The translations under genes were made by a program, and so were the position numbers. Below, piece after piece: positions 1 to 11,920 of a stretch of DNA of 64,000 nucleotides (position 1 is the first letter of the stretch; the number at the start of each line of letters is the position of its first letter). The notes beneath the pieces are model-generated. The model was given only the letters and a program-made list of their open reading frames with translations, did no database searches and was not told the origin of the DNA. This stretch comes from Diplolepis rosae (taxonomy: Eukaryota; Arthropoda; Insecta; Hymenoptera; Diplolepididae). The DNA lies in contig JAPYXD010000680.1 in assembly GCA_030998225.1 (NCBI GenBank), positions 11,966,001-12,030,000 on the forward strand, read 5' to 3'.

Positions 1-264
1 CGATTTTATGCTGTTATTAGGTGACTTAAAAATTGAATGCTAGTCAATGCGTTTTGAGGAACTAAAATTGGAAGACAGTGATTGCGATTGAATGCCAGTT
101 AATGCCTGTTGTGGAATTAAATATTTTGAGTTTTAATTCATGTATTCTACTTGAATTTTCTCGTAAAGAATGTTCCTTTTGAAATATAGTTATGCAAACT
201 TAAAAATTTAATCATTGTTATCAATTTTCATTAATTTACTAATTAAATTCCTGTATTCGGTAAG
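1..264. other. Upstream intergenic DNA, nothing recognised
   Basis: AT-rich sequence without a credible coding region or repeat boundary. It ends where the GC-rich inverted-repeat element begins. Confidence 0.6.
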
Positions 265-528
265 TACACTCGACTCCCGCTAAGGCGACGCAGATAAATC
301 CGAGCGTTCGCATTAAGGCATTCGCGAGAGGTGATCCCACTCACTTACCGCGACTTGCGTCGTGCGTTTAGTTTTGCTGTTTGCGCATGTAAACAAAGTC
401 ACGTTGGTACTCATAGTTCGTGGCGGGGGTAAAGGGAAAGTATCGCTCGACGCCTTACCGGGAACTTTGCCGTCGCCTTAGCGCGAACGTCGTCTTAGCG
501 GAGTTCGCCTTAGCGCGAGTCGAATGTA
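265..528. mobile_element. GC-rich 264-bp MITE with 25-bp terminal inverted repeats
   Basis: The left end (265-289) begins TACACTCGACTCCCGCTAAG and the right end (504-528), read on the minus strand, begins TACATTCGACTCGCGCTAAG. The 25-bp ends differ at only a few positions. The interior is CpG-rich (CGCCTTAGCG is repeated in several variants) and contrasts with the AT-rich flanks. It contains no transposase. It is called a non-autonomous DNA transposon from structure alone; the superfamily is unknown. Confidence 0.75.
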
Positions 529-746
529 TTGCATTTTCATTGATAGACTGATTCCACCTATTCAGTGTTCTGTTCTATTGCTATAACCTATAATCTGTCA
601 TATGGTGGTTACTGAGTTGCCATGATGGTGTCACACGAAAGTGCTAAACTTCATAGAATATCACCAATATACATATGCCAATATAATCTTCTGTTCAACT
701 AGTTTACCTAAAAACTTAATTATTTTTTTAAATATTTTAAGTGGTT

Positions 747-2199
747 AATAATATTCGATATTGTTGATGTTGTTAGTTGGCTGTAGGGTCCAGAAAAAAT
801 GTAACTCAAGGTTTCATGTTTTCAAACGTTTCGACTCAGATTGGAGTCCTCATCAGTGAGAATTTATTTCTATAAAAAATACAAAGGAAGAAACTTAAAA
901 AAATTTTCGTGTGACCGATGAACATTGTCGTAAGAAATGATATAAAACAATTGCGAAAGTTACACTATAAAATTGGTCTAAATACCTAAATTTGCAAAAA
1001 AATGAAACTGTACAAACCAAAAAAAATTTTTTATTTTTTTTTTTTTAAATACTAGGGGGAAATCATTGAAGAACTGTACGTGTGGCGGAAAAACATTGTG
1101 ATAAAACAAAATAAATGAATTATACATATGACACTATAAAACTGGTCTAAGTAACTAAAATTTGCAAAAAAAGTGAAAACTGTGCAAGAATAAATTGTTT
1201 ATATGAAGATACAAAGAGAAAACATAAAAAGTTTGCACGTGTCACCGATGAACATTGTTGTAAAAATGATGTAAAAGAGTTGTGAGTATAAAACTTTACC
1301 ATAGGTCTACGTAGTTGAATTTGTAAAAAATGTCCAAAAAAATTTTTCTATAAAAATACAGAGAGAAAAACATAAAAAGTTTGCACGTATCACCGATGAA
1401 CATTGTGGTAAAAGTGATGTAAAAGATTTGTAAGTATAAAACTTTAAAATAGTTATTTAGACCTATTTTAAAGTTTTACACTTACAAATCTTTTACATCA
1501 CTTTTACCACAATGTTCATCGGTGATACGTGCAAACTTTTTATGGTTTTCTCTCTGTATTTTTATAGAAAATTTTTTTTGGACATTTGTTACAAATTTAG
1601 TTATTTAGACCTATTTTAAAGTTTTACACTTACAAATCTTTTACATCATTTGTACCACAATGTTCATCGGTGATACGTGCAAACTTTTTATGTTTTTCTC
1701 TCTGTATTTTTATAGAAAAATTTTTTTGGACATTTTTTACAAATTCAACTACGTAGACCTATGGTAAAGTTTTATACTCACAACTCTTTTACATCATTTT
1801 TACAACAATGTTCATCGGTGACACGTGCAAACTTTTTATGTTTTCTCTTTGTATCTTCATATAAACAATTTATTCTTGCACAGTTTTCACTTTTTTTGCA
1901 AATTTTAGTTACTTAGACCAGTTTTATAGTGTCATATGTATAATTCATTTATTTTGTTTTATCACAATGTTTTTCCGCCACACGTACAGTTCTTCAATGA
2001 TTTCCCCCTAGTATTTCAAAAAAAAAATAAAAAATTTTTTTTGGTTTGTACAGTTTCATTTTTTTGCAAATTTAGGTATTTAGACCAATTTTATAATGTA
2101 TCTTTCGCAATTGTTTTATATCATTTCTTACCACAATGTTCATCGGTCACACGAACAATTTTTTAAGTTTCTTCCTTTGTATACAATATCGAATATTAT
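747..2199. mobile_element. Long palindromic (foldback) element of about 1.45 kb
   Basis: Two arms, about 876-1456 and 1458-2180, are near-perfect reverse complements with almost no spacer. The outermost 18 bp (747-764 and 2182-2199; AATAATATTCGATATTGT and its complement) also match. Each arm holds about three diverged copies of a roughly 125-160 bp unit marked by CACCGATGAACATTGT. The left arm carries about 110 extra bases (765-875) that are absent from the right arm and contain a hairpin core (separate entry). The 76-codon ORF at 1936-2166 lies inside the right arm and looks like chance. Confidence 0.8.
824..856 (-). other. CTGANGA-hairpin-GAAACGT core (copy A)
   Basis: On the minus strand the sequence reads CTGATGAG, then a GACTC/GAGTC stem around a 6-nt loop, then GAAACGTTTG. 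This resembles the CUGAUGA and GAAA boxes of a hammerhead ribozyme as found in Penelope-like elements. One extra base before stem II departs from the canonical core, and no cleavage strand could be identified. Downstream on the same strand is GGACCCTACAGCCAAC, an end shared with the 13.3-kb copy. Confidence 0.5.
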
Positions 2200-3440
2200 T
2201 AAAACTAAAGGGTCGATACAAGTCCTAATCATTATTATTTTAAGTGATTAAACATTTCAGTTACAATTTCTGGAAAACCATCAAAAAATATTTTCGACTC
2301 ATTTTTATAAAGTACGCTATATTTAGATTGTTTGAACCGATTTGAAAAAAAATTATTTTCTAATTTTCCAATAAATTGTTTATTATATTATTATGCATTC
2401 ATTTTATCCGTAGAAACCTATGAAAATACATTTTTTCAAACTTATGAGTGCGTTTTTCGAGAATTTTTTTTATTTCGTTTATGCTCTCTCATAAAAGAAT
2501 AAAAACTCCCTTGTTTGGTAATTAATCAATACAGAGTATAAAAAACACCAAAGAAAGTAATATTATTGTAGCAAAATTGCAGAGCAGATTGTTCAAATTA
2601 AAGGTATTTTTTGAGCTTCCCTAAATCACACATGGGATGTTTTCATTTTAACCTTCAAATCAATAATTGGGTCAATAATTGAGTCATAGGTATAAAACCA
2701 TAAGCCAGTAAAGATATGAATCACAAGAGATGATGCTATTCTCTAGGAAATAGATTTGAGTCTAAAGGATAGATAATGATCACTGGTTCAAGTCGATCAT
2801 CCTTTCACTTTTTGTCTCACTTTGTAGTGGGGGGGGTTCAAATCTGATAGGCAGTGTCCGAACAGGATTTGTCATTACTTGACAGAAGCCGATCAATTTG
2901 GTAGAGGGTTAATGACTGACGCTTCACTATTGTATTGAGACGAAGATCAATTAATTGATGTAAGAGTTATACGTATGTAGCGACATCGCGGTATTATTGA
3001 TTTATTAATCGTTCTTAATGAAATGATGAATGGGTATATTGTCTGGAAGCCGACGGCCAACTCACTATAACACTTCTCGCACTGACCAGTTTAATCCAGA
3101 AGGGTAAAAATCGATCTTATTGATAACTCTATCGTAATATTTGTTTCAAATTGCATTAAAATGAATTACAACTCTAGTTCTCACTTTAAGAACACAGTGT
3201 TTTTTCCCTAACAAATAAGATTCACTTTCTCATAGAGCAAGCATTAATGAAAATTTTAATATTTACACTTAAAAAAGTATTTGAAGGGTCCGCTACTAAA
3301 CCTGTTAAAGGGGAATTCTAGTCTGTGCTGTTAATTTTTTACCCAATATTCTGCATTTTTTTATAAAAATCAATAAAGAATTACGGGATTCGAATTTTTG
3401 AGTTTAATAATAGAACGTTCGAACTATCTTTCAAAAATTT
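2200..3440. other. Intergenic AT-rich DNA, nothing recognised
   Basis: About 1.2 kb with no coding potential beyond chance ORFs and no clear repeat boundary. It includes a run of eight G at about 2829. The 3398-3586 ORF is not protein-like and overlaps a dispersed repeat. Confidence 0.5.
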
Positions 3441-4640
3441 TCCATTCTCATTATATGAGAAGGTATTGGTTTTATATGAAAAACCACTTTCGGAATTTTC
3501 ATCAAATCTACGTTTTGAGACCCCCTGAGCCAGAAAACACGGTTTTTAAGAAAATGTCTATCTGCACGGAGAAAAATGGATATTGAAAAGTAGATATTCA
3601 AATAGGAGATATTCATCCATAATATCTAGATATTGACACGCAATATTAATTTTTTTTTTTCAATATATAAGATTTTTCCGAGAAGTAACATTTGATATTC
3701 AGATTCAATAGTTTAGATATTGAAGCATGAAGTGCGCGCGCATATATATAAAGGTTATGTGATCACTTTTTCGCTCTCATCGAAATCTAAGTGAATCTAA
3801 GATTGACATGCTTGCAGCGTTCCGGAAAGATAAATTTTGAAAGTTTATTAAAGTTTCCTTAAATTTTAATAAGTGTTTCTAATGGAATAAAAGTGAAAAT
3901 TATATATTTTCTCTATATGTGGTTTATAGCCGAGAATGAAATCTAACCTTATAGTGTTAAGGTTAAGTTTCTAACAAAAACATTAAATTAATTTTAGACA
4001 TGCCAGATAATGAAAATTATGTTCAAACATCTATATTACTTTTACAGAAAAGAACATAATAAAATATAATTTGACTTTTTTCTAAAAGCTGAATATGTAG
4101 TTATTTTATAACCTTTAAAATAATTTTTTGAGTATCTTAGACATTGAGCTGTAACATCTATAACTTACCTTTTCAGTATACCTGATATTGATGTTAAATA
4201 TCTGACATATTCACCTTTAGTACCTCAGACATTCAAGTTTACTAACGAGGATATTCAGAAGTTTAGTATCTTGAATATTCATTTTCAATATCTGAGATAA
4301 TCAAGCTCAATATCTGAGATATTGGTGGTTAATATCTTTTTTTCAATATCTCCAGACATTGAAGTAGATTATCTAAATGTTTGTCACCTTGTTGAATGCT
4401 ACTGACATTGTGCCTCAATGTCTAGATATTATGGGTCAATATCCATTTTTCTCCGTGTGTTGTATGTAGACACAATAACTCTCGATGGGATTATCGGATT
4501 GGATTGAAATTTGGCACACCTTTTGAAAGCCCAATAAGAAAGGACAACTTCGTTAAACAGCCATTTTTGACTAATATTTTTGGTTTTATACATAAAAAAC
4601 GTTTTTGTAAAAAATCAGAAATTTCATTTTTCTGACAAAA
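3441..4640 (+). repeat. Dispersed repeat with GACCCCCTGAG box, split by an insertion
   Basis: The segments 3441-3564 and 4458-about 4640 together match the copy at 47,965-48,300 (and the reverse copy at 24,930-25,260). Shared landmarks are GAGAAGGTATTGGTTTTAT, GACCCCCTGAG, a run of TCTG, and ATAACTCTCGAT followed by ATTATC. Here the run of TCTG is interrupted by the 893-bp element at 3565-4457. The repeat is non-coding and its class was not determined. Confidence 0.75.
3565..4457. mobile_element. CAC-ended iterated-word element (ATATTGA type), 893 bp
   Basis: The ends are CACGGAGAAAAATGGATATT and its inverse, flanked by TG on both sides. The interior contains dozens of short words such as AATATCTGAGATATT and GATATTCA in both orientations. 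The insertion splits a dispersed repeat whose intact form is seen elsewhere in the window, so its limits are secure. There is no ORF. The CACNG ends and 2-bp duplication resemble CACTA/Chapaev (CMC)-type MITEs; that assignment is inference. Confidence 0.8.
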
Positions 4641-4780
4641 TATACGAGATAGAACAAAAATGTTAAGAAAAAAAAATTTTTATTTCAAAGAGATCTCAAA
4701 TTTGCTGCTGATAATTTTTTCATAGTAGTTATACGCGGCAATAAGGCGCGCATTTGATGGCATTGAAATTTCAAGATCTG

Positions 4781-5390
4781 CACGGAAAAAACAGTATAGC
4801 TGAGAAAACTATTATATAGAATTTTAGTTCAGCAAAAAACCTGTCGTGACTATACGATATTGGTATTGTAGCTAAACTGAATGTGTGACACACCGAAATG
4901 CGTATTTTGCCATCGTGCCATTATAATTTCGTTAGTGCAACGATAGAAGTATAGTCGACCTATACCGGTATATAGTACCTCGAACCGTGCGGTATAGGTG
5001 AGACAACTATACTGGTTTGCCTCGCGACCTATACATTGCTTCACATGCACGCGACTCTAACCTCGAAATTAGAAAGAAGTGTCATTTGTTCGAGGCGTTT
5101 CTTCGAAGCGTTTGTCGATTTGTTTGGAGCATTTTTTCTTTGTTTGAAAGATCATTTTTGCGTATCACGTATTGTTTTATCACACGCGAAAATTCACAAC
5201 AGCGATGGACGAGTTGGTGAAGAAAAAATTGACTGATTGGGGATTAAGAAAATATATTGAAGCTTTCGAAGGTAAGTACTAACATAGTTACAATATGACG
5301 TTTAGGAATACCAGTATAGCTGTCTCACCTATACTCGTATAGTTCTGAGGACCACCATATAGTTCTCTCAGCAATACTGTTTTTTCAGTG
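4781..5390. mobile_element. CAC-ended element (TATACTGGT type) carrying a promoter-exon-like core
   Basis: The left end is CACGGAAAAAACAGTATAGC and the right end, inverted, is CACTGAAAAAACAGTATTGC, flanked by TG on both sides. Subterminal words TATAGTTCT, TGAGACAGCTATACT and related forms recur in both orientations. The unique core from about 5017 to 5290 is less AT-rich and contains a start codon with an open frame running into a splice-donor consensus. Confidence 0.78.
5205..5271 (+). pseudogene. Captured 5' coding exon resembling the start of a SAM-domain protein
   Basis: An ATG at 5205 opens 22 codons, beginning MDELVKKKLTDWGL and ending KYIEAFE, and the frame then meets G|GTAAGT at 5271-5277, a strong 5' splice site in phase 1. 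The pattern L..WGL..Y...F matches the first helices of sterile alpha motif (SAM) domains. This exon lies inside a short inverted-repeat element, and no second exon follows within the element. I read it as a gene fragment, with its 5' leader, picked up by a transposon. Chance is possible because only 22 residues are available. A real gene whose later exons lie elsewhere is less likely, since the element's right end is only about 120 bp away. Confidence 0.4.
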
Positions 5391-5430
5391 TGGAAAGAAA
5401 CAGAATCGAGAATAAAACTTTTAATGCCTT

Positions 5431-5952
5431 TTAAGGAGGTATACTAAATCAGAAATTTTTAAAAATGCATTTATTCAATAATTTCATATAGTAAAGTAGA
5501 ACATCTTAAAAATGTTGTCTCAAAATTCAAGATTTACGTTTGAAAATTTTCAGACTTATTTTAAACATATTTAACTTGTCCGTGAACGAAGGGTTTTAGA
5601 AAAAATAATTATAACTCGTTTAAAAAAATAAAATGGTGGGTTTCTTAGAATGAAAATCATGATTTTCACTTAAGAAATTCTCCAAAAATTCAAAATACAA
5701 TTTTTTTCAAAATCCTTCGTTCAAGTACTAGACAAAGTCATCTACAAACGAAATCTGAAGAGCCTTTGTAAAATGTACACTACGATTATAATTATCTTTT
5801 TTTTTATAATGAAAATATACCTACGTGTTCTTCAAAAGGCAGTTAATGGCATGCAACAGTTTTTTAATCAGTATATTCATTCATTTTTTCGTAACAAATT
5901 TGATAAAAATCCTATTTTTTTTTTGCCTTCCTGACTGAGTATGCCCCCTTAA
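5431..5952 (-). mobile_element. TTAA-flanked element, family of 7465-8689, reverse orientation
   Basis: It is flanked by TTAA at 5431-5434 and 5949-5952. The inverted right end reads TTAAGGGGGCATACTCAGTC and the left end TTAAGGAGGTATACTAAATC. The body is similar to both halves of the 7.5-8.7 kb element in reverse orientation, without its nested insertion. It has no transposase. The TTAA duplication suggests a piggyBac- or Kolobok-type mobiliser (inference). Confidence 0.72.
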
Positions 5953-7464
5953 TGACTAGAAACTCCATAAAACCAGAACTATTGATCAAAAATGGCTGTT
6001 TAACAAAGTTGTACTTGAATGTATGCAAAGAACATAATACCGACCGCAGAGCGTGAGGTCCAAACAGAACGGAGCACGACGACCAAATAGCGCTCAAATT
6101 TGTGAGCGAAATTGATTTACGGACAATCATCTGGTCCAGAAATAGTGGAACATCAATGCTTCAACTTTGAGGCATTAGGAAATTGTAAAATTTTGTGATA
6201 TTGAGATTATTCTACTTCTAGTGATAACCCTGATCTTATATTTAAATAAATGAATAAATTTAAAGCGTCATTAAGCATATAGCCGCCATTTTGAAATATT
6301 TTCGATAAGAAATTTTTTTTAAATATTTCGAACGCTCTACTATTAACCCCAACAAGCCGAATCCCAAAATTCCTTATTGATTTTTATAAAAAAACTCTAG
6401 AAAATTGGGTCAAAAGTTAAGCGCACATACTACAATAGAATCCCCCCTTAAGGGGGCATTATCGTGCAACGCCTTATTTTTCGAGCCCTAATTAGCTGGA
6501 AGGAATTTTCAAATTCCGTTAGCGGAATATTTACCGCATTAAAAAATAAAACAAGAAAAATAAAACACAGTATTTTCGAAAAAAAACTTTTTCACTTGGT
6601 TTATGACAACACTAAACAATTTTTCAGACATTTTTCGAAAAAGAGGTTCCCCAGCTTATAATCCCATTTGAAATTTTTTTGCAATTCATAGTTGGATTTA
6701 TTACCAACATCTAGTCGGAATTTTTCCAAACTAAGCCTTAGAATAAATTTCCAAATGTAATAAAAAAACTCCTAATCTTGGGATTACAAGTTGGCAAACT
6801 AATTTGGAAAAAAATCTCTAAGAATGTTTAGAAATTTTTCTGAAATTACTGAAGGAAATAATTCTGAAACAATTTTGAGATTTTTCTAGAATAGAGCTGA
6901 TTATTTATTTACCCTCCCAAGTGCAAAGTGAAGAACTAGATGATGCAACTGAAATAATTTCTGTTTTAATGATTTATTGCTTGTGGTGAGGAGAAGTGGA
7001 ATTATTACAAGACCTCGATCAAGATCAAGATCCAAAAGGGTTGATGTTGAAGATGGACGGATTGATGTCGCGGGTGGCCGCAGGTGGCGCTCTCGATATA
7101 AGCTCTTCTGACTGAACGGTGCTGATACGGGCTACGCTCCCAAACTCTCACGATGTGGAATGTGTCATTCTGTCAGTGAACTTAAAACTTGGAGCAGCAT
7201 CCCATGGATACGTCATACGTCCTTCGAGCAGCCAATGTACTGCCGGCCTTAAGGTTGAGGCCCCGAGGCCCCTTCAATCCCAAACTCACAACTACCTCTC
7301 GACGGGTCATCCGCAGTGAATATTTCTTAAATACTTTCCACTCGCTTTGTCAAAAGATATTATTTTAATGAGGATACAAATTCGTAGAAAATTTAAAATT
7401 CTTTAACAACTGTACTTTTTTTTAACCATATTTATCACAAGAAAATTATTTTGGGCCTATTTTT
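5953..7464. other. Intergenic DNA with a TTAA-element junction and a GC-richer block
   Basis: At 6446-6459, CCCCCTTAAGGGGG looks like two TTAA-element ends meeting at one shared TTAA, but I could not find their partner ends. The interval 6990-7320 is clearly less AT-rich than its surroundings and contains no convincing ORF. The 66-codon ORF at 7119-7319 lacks recognisable domains. The rest is unremarkable AT-rich sequence. Confidence 0.5.
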
Positions 7465-8689
7465 TTAAGGGGGCATACTCAATCAGGAGGGCAAAACATA
7501 GGATTTTTCCCGAATTTTTTTTATAAAGAAATGAATGAATTAATTGATTTAAAAACTTTTGCATGTCATTAGGTAACATTTAAAAAACATGTAGAAATTT
7601 GTTCATAAAAAAATAATTATAATAGTTATGTATATTTTACGAATCTGAATTTAAAAAACCAAAAAAATTATAATGTTTGTTCATTTCTTTGGCATAGGGT
7701 CAGTTTCTTCTTATTTTCTTTGATCAAAATTATTATTACATTTAAAAATGCGCAAAAAGAAAGAAAGGCAAACGTTTCGGCCACATATGGGGGCCCTCTT
7801 CAGTGCCATAAATTCAAAGATTAATTCAAAATTTCTGTAAAGAATTACAATATAGAAGATAATTAAAAAAGAATTATCATAAAAATTAAAAACTTATCAC
7901 ATAGCTTGCAATTCAAAATGAAGTAGTCCAGTATGCAGCATCACGAATTGAAAAATTACTTGAAGTTCACTATGAATAAAAAACCGGATGAAATACAGAA
8001 ATTTTGAATTAATCTTTGAATTTATGGCACTGAAGAGGGCCCCCATATGTGGCCGAAACGTTTGCCTTTCTTTCTTTTTGCGCATTTTTAAATGTAATAA
8101 TAATTTTGATCAAAGAAAATAAGAAGAAACTGACCCTATGCCAAAGAAATGAACAAACATTATATGAATTTGGGTCAATACAATAATAGACATGTTACCA
8201 AACATTTCAATTTGAAATCAAAAAAATTATATCAATAGATGACTTCCTCTTGTTCTTGAACACAGGATTTTGAAAAAAAATTAAATTTTGAATTTTTTAG
8301 AGAACTTTGAAGTGAAAATCACGATTTTTGTTACAAAAAATCGACCATTTTTTTTAAACGGATTCTAATTAATGGAAAAAAACCCTTCATTCACGCACAA
8401 GTTAAATATGAATAAAATGAGTCTAAAAATTTCAGACAGATCAGTGCATTAGTTTTTGAGAAACCGTGTCCACCGACTTCGAAAATGTAGTTTTGAGACA
8501 AACGCCTTTAAAGTTTTCGAGCGCTTCTCAGAGGGTCGGATGGGCGGGGCTTCAAAACGCTTTAACTCTTTCAATTTTGCTCCAATCGCCTTGGAATTTT
8601 GTGACGACATTTTCAAGATGTTCTACTTCAATATATATACAATTGTTGAAAAAATATATTTTTCAAAATTTCTGAGTATGACCCCTTAA
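7465..8689 (+). mobile_element. TTAA-flanked element containing a nested palindrome
   Basis: It is flanked by TTAA at 7465-7468 and 8686-8689. The left end is TTAAGGGGGCATACTCAATC and the inverted right end TTAAGGGGTCATACTCAGAA. The insert at 7672-8161 (next entry) is absent from the sibling at 5431-5952. Near 8490-8520 it carries the box TTTTGAGACAAACGCCTTTA, versions of which occur in other TTAA elements of this window. The ORFs at 8456-8689 and 8466-8675 are not protein-like. Confidence 0.75.
7672..8161. mobile_element. Palindrome with 168-bp arms, each carrying a CTGAAGA-hairpin-GAAACGT core
   Basis: The arms 7672-7839 and 7994-8161 are almost perfect inverted copies around a roughly 154-bp spacer. 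Each arm holds the core: minus strand 7770-7803 and plus strand 8030-8063 (CTGAAGAG, a GGCC/GGCC stem with loop, then GAAACGTTTG). A single-arm relative lies at about 13,850-13,985. Inverted, LTR-like terminal copies with such cores are known from Penelope-like retroelements; no reverse transcriptase remains here. Confidence 0.75.
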
Positions 8690-8709
8690 GGAAAAATTAA
8701 CAGATAATG

Positions 8710-9039
8710 CACGGAAAAAATAAGTTCTTTAAAAATTGCCGCATTTGCTCCGAAGTTGAGAATATGAGAAAAAGTAAATAAAAATGCTGGATGGCTTGGA
8801 AATTTGACAGAACTTTACCCAGTGAAATTCAAAGTAAATGCATTAAATATTCTTGGATCCTTTGCAGTGTTGCGTTTCAAATTAGAATCTATTGAAGAAT
8901 TTAGGAACTTTGATCCGTATATTTTACAGAACAATTCAGGAAATCCCGGACATAATCTTTCACAATTTTTTCTCTTATCCTCAACTTTCGAACGAATTTG
9001 GTGATTTTTGAAGAACTAAGTTCTTATTTTTTTGCAGTG
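8710..9039. mobile_element. CAC-ended element (AAGTTCTT type), 330 bp
   Basis: The left end is CACGGAAAAAATAAGTTCTT and the inverted right end CACTGCAAAAAAATAAGAAC, followed by a second AAGTTCTT-like word. The interior is AT-rich and non-coding. The flanking dinucleotides are TG and TA, so the duplication is not perfect. Confidence 0.65.
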
Positions 9040-11920
9040 TATTTCAATAAAAGTGTGAACAATTTTATCGCGAATGAAATATACTAGGAATTGCAATATT
9101 ATAAGTGATGATTGTATTTGAACGAGAACAGATTATTTTTCACGAAAAAAATTGAAAATGCAGAAATTATTTATTGAATAATATTTGATTCTTAACTGGA
9201 TTTTAGCTGACATTTCTAAACAGCAATTTTTCAAATCTGATGGGGTTTTATTAAATGAGAGTTTATTTCCACCTGGAAAGGAGATTCTCTACAACTTGAC
9301 AGAGTCTACTTTTTGAATTCAAAAAAATAACAATCATGATTATAAAATTATCTTGACATGATTTTAGGTATTTAAAAATGGATTTTCAAAAATTAAATGT
9401 GGTCAAAATATGGAGATGCTTCTTCGCGAAAATATAAGCTTTCATTTAATAAAATCACATCATTTTTTCAAATTGGTGTTTAGCGGTATCAAAAAAAGTT
9501 TAATCAAGAATAAAGGTTAAAAGAAAAATAATCTTTTCTTTTTCAAAGGATAGTATTAATCATAATAACGTAATTCTTGAAATTATAATTTAATACCTTT
9601 CTTGTGACCTGTTTTTTCACAAACCTACTATCTGAACTCAAAATCTAAAAAAAGCAAAACTTTGGTTGGGTTAGCCAATTATTTGGCTGAGTTCAGAAAA
9701 TTTTTCGTTACAAGAGTAATGTATTATTAACAAAACTTTTTCAAATTCATTTTAAAATTATGAAAAATTGACACAATGTTAAGTTACATTTAACTGCATT
9801 GACCTTCAGTCACTCAGGAACAAAAAACTTTGTTGTAATTTTTGGAATTTCAAATAAGAATAAATTCTTTCTAAATTACTAAAAATTTACCGAATTTCCT
9901 AACATTTATTTTACCGTTATGAAAATATTTCAAGCTTCTGAAATCTTTTATTTAAAAAAAAATGCTCCACACACGTGATATCAAAGTTTCTGACGTCCAA
10001 TAGAAGGATTAATTTATTCTTTTTCGAGATAAGCAATACTTTAATTTGATTTAATTTGGCGTATTTTTGAATCTGGTAGGTTTATATTTATGATCATTCT
10101 AAGAAAATTAATTGGAATTTCGAAAAAATAAAAAAAGAAAGGGGTAAAATGCTCAAATATAGGGATTCCAGGGAATTTTGAGAAAAATACGGGAAAAGGG
10201 AGGAGAAGTGGACCAAGTCTGATCCCTGTAATTGTTTTTATGGTTTTTCAAAAAATGTAAGCCAATTTATGGCAACAAATAAAATAAAATGTTATGTAGC
10301 TTTATATAGACCTCAACATTATTTATTATTATTTCTATGATTTTTGCTAATAATAATAGTTTTGTTGAATAGAATAAGAAAAAAGAGAGGATTGTTTTAT
10401 CAAGTCAATTAGCTTACTTGTCCAAGTCTATAATTAGTGTATAAAAATATAGGTTATATTAAAATCTATACCTGTGATGTATTTATAAAAAGAAATCAGT
10501 AAGAGTAACTGATTTAGAATATGATGAGAAGATAAAATCTGGGTGTGGTTTTATACGAAGGAAAAAATCCTTATCCGGTAGACAAAGACTCTAATTACAG
10601 TCATTATATATACTTTGCTATATAACAAGCAGAATCTCGTATTAATTAAACTTTATATAACAGTAATCACCTCTTATAGAATAAAAGAATAAATGAATTT
10701 TATAACAAAGGAAGTGTTCAGTTTAAGAAAGAAGAATAATTCAACGTTCACTGTATTGCTTAATAGATTAAAAATTTATTTAACGAATCACCTAAAATTC
10801 CAAAGCTCCAATTGGAAATATTTTTTCAAAATCGTAATCGTTTGATGTGATTGAACACGTTTAAAGATAATAAAAACCGAAGAAATGTATCGATGACTCA
10901 CTGATATCAACGAGTTCATGAATTTTTTATTGATTCCTTTCAGCAAATTTGTACTTGTAACAATTTATGAATTTTTTAAGGGTTTCGAGATATATTTTAA
11001 AACGTACAACATTCATCCTTGTGACAAGACAGATCAATTGAAATTTTCTATATATTATGTATAAAGAGATGACGGAAGGAAAAAAATTTTACAAATTCGC
11101 TTTCCGTCAAAAGTCAAAAGCATTATGAATGCGTATAAGGATAGCTTTACACGTTTTACTATTAAGGGCTGGTACCTAAAAGTGTCGGGCATTGTTAAGT
11201 CTATACTCTCGATGACATATAGATGATGAATTTCTCAACTGCTTGAAAAGTCACAAATTATTTTGTTCAGTCGGTCTTTTTCACAAGAGAACTATATTCT
11301 GAATTTCGGTTATAAGAAAGAACCACGAGGCTTTAAAAATAAATAAATATATTTTTTATTCATACTACTTTATATTATATGTTATTATTATCATTTTGCT
11401 TTTAGTGGAATCGGATCAGTTTTTTGAAAAAATCATTAATTAAAAACTCATAACAATTTAAATCTTGGGTCAAGATGAAAACTAGAGAAATGAATACAAG
11501 CATATCACGAAATTATTATATGTAATATAAATTGCTATTTCAATCTAAATAAAAAGTAATTGAATATTTAAGAATAATACAGCAATATCCACATAATTAA
11601 AAATTACTTTGATCGGATGACTTACTTAATTGAAATAAATACTAGAATCTTCTTGGAGTACAATTGGTGTAATTATGTTGATAATTTTATTAGACCAAAA
11701 TGAAAATATTTTAAATAAACAAAGATCTTTAATTTAATCAAACAGAACTTGACTGAATTAACTTAAATGTGATTTCATGTAAAATATTTATTATTTCAGA
11801 CAAAAATAACTTTCGCAGGTTTTTTGCTTCGCAAAATACTAAATGTTTTGTGCATACATATCGTAAAATGCAGAGTAATATTATATATCCTATCTTATTC
11901 TGTATAAAGTTACTTTCAAA
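9040..11920. other. Intergenic AT-rich DNA, mostly unassigned
   Basis: A weak inverted repeat pairs about 9215-9285 with 9425-9485 (shared word TTTTATTAAATGA), probably an old foldback element. No coding region, RNA gene or sharply bounded element was recognised in the rest. The two small ORFs at 11,738-11,978 overlap on opposite strands and look like chance. Confidence 0.45.

Noticed and set aside
6446..6459. Restriction-like palindrome CCCCCTTAAGGGGG as a regulatory site
   Set aside because: Best explained as two TTAA-element ends meeting at one target site, although the partner ends were not found.
824..8063. Active hammerhead ribozymes
   Set aside because: Only the CTGANGA and GAAA boxes with stem II are visible; an extra base lies before the stem and no cleavage strand was located, so activity is not claimed.
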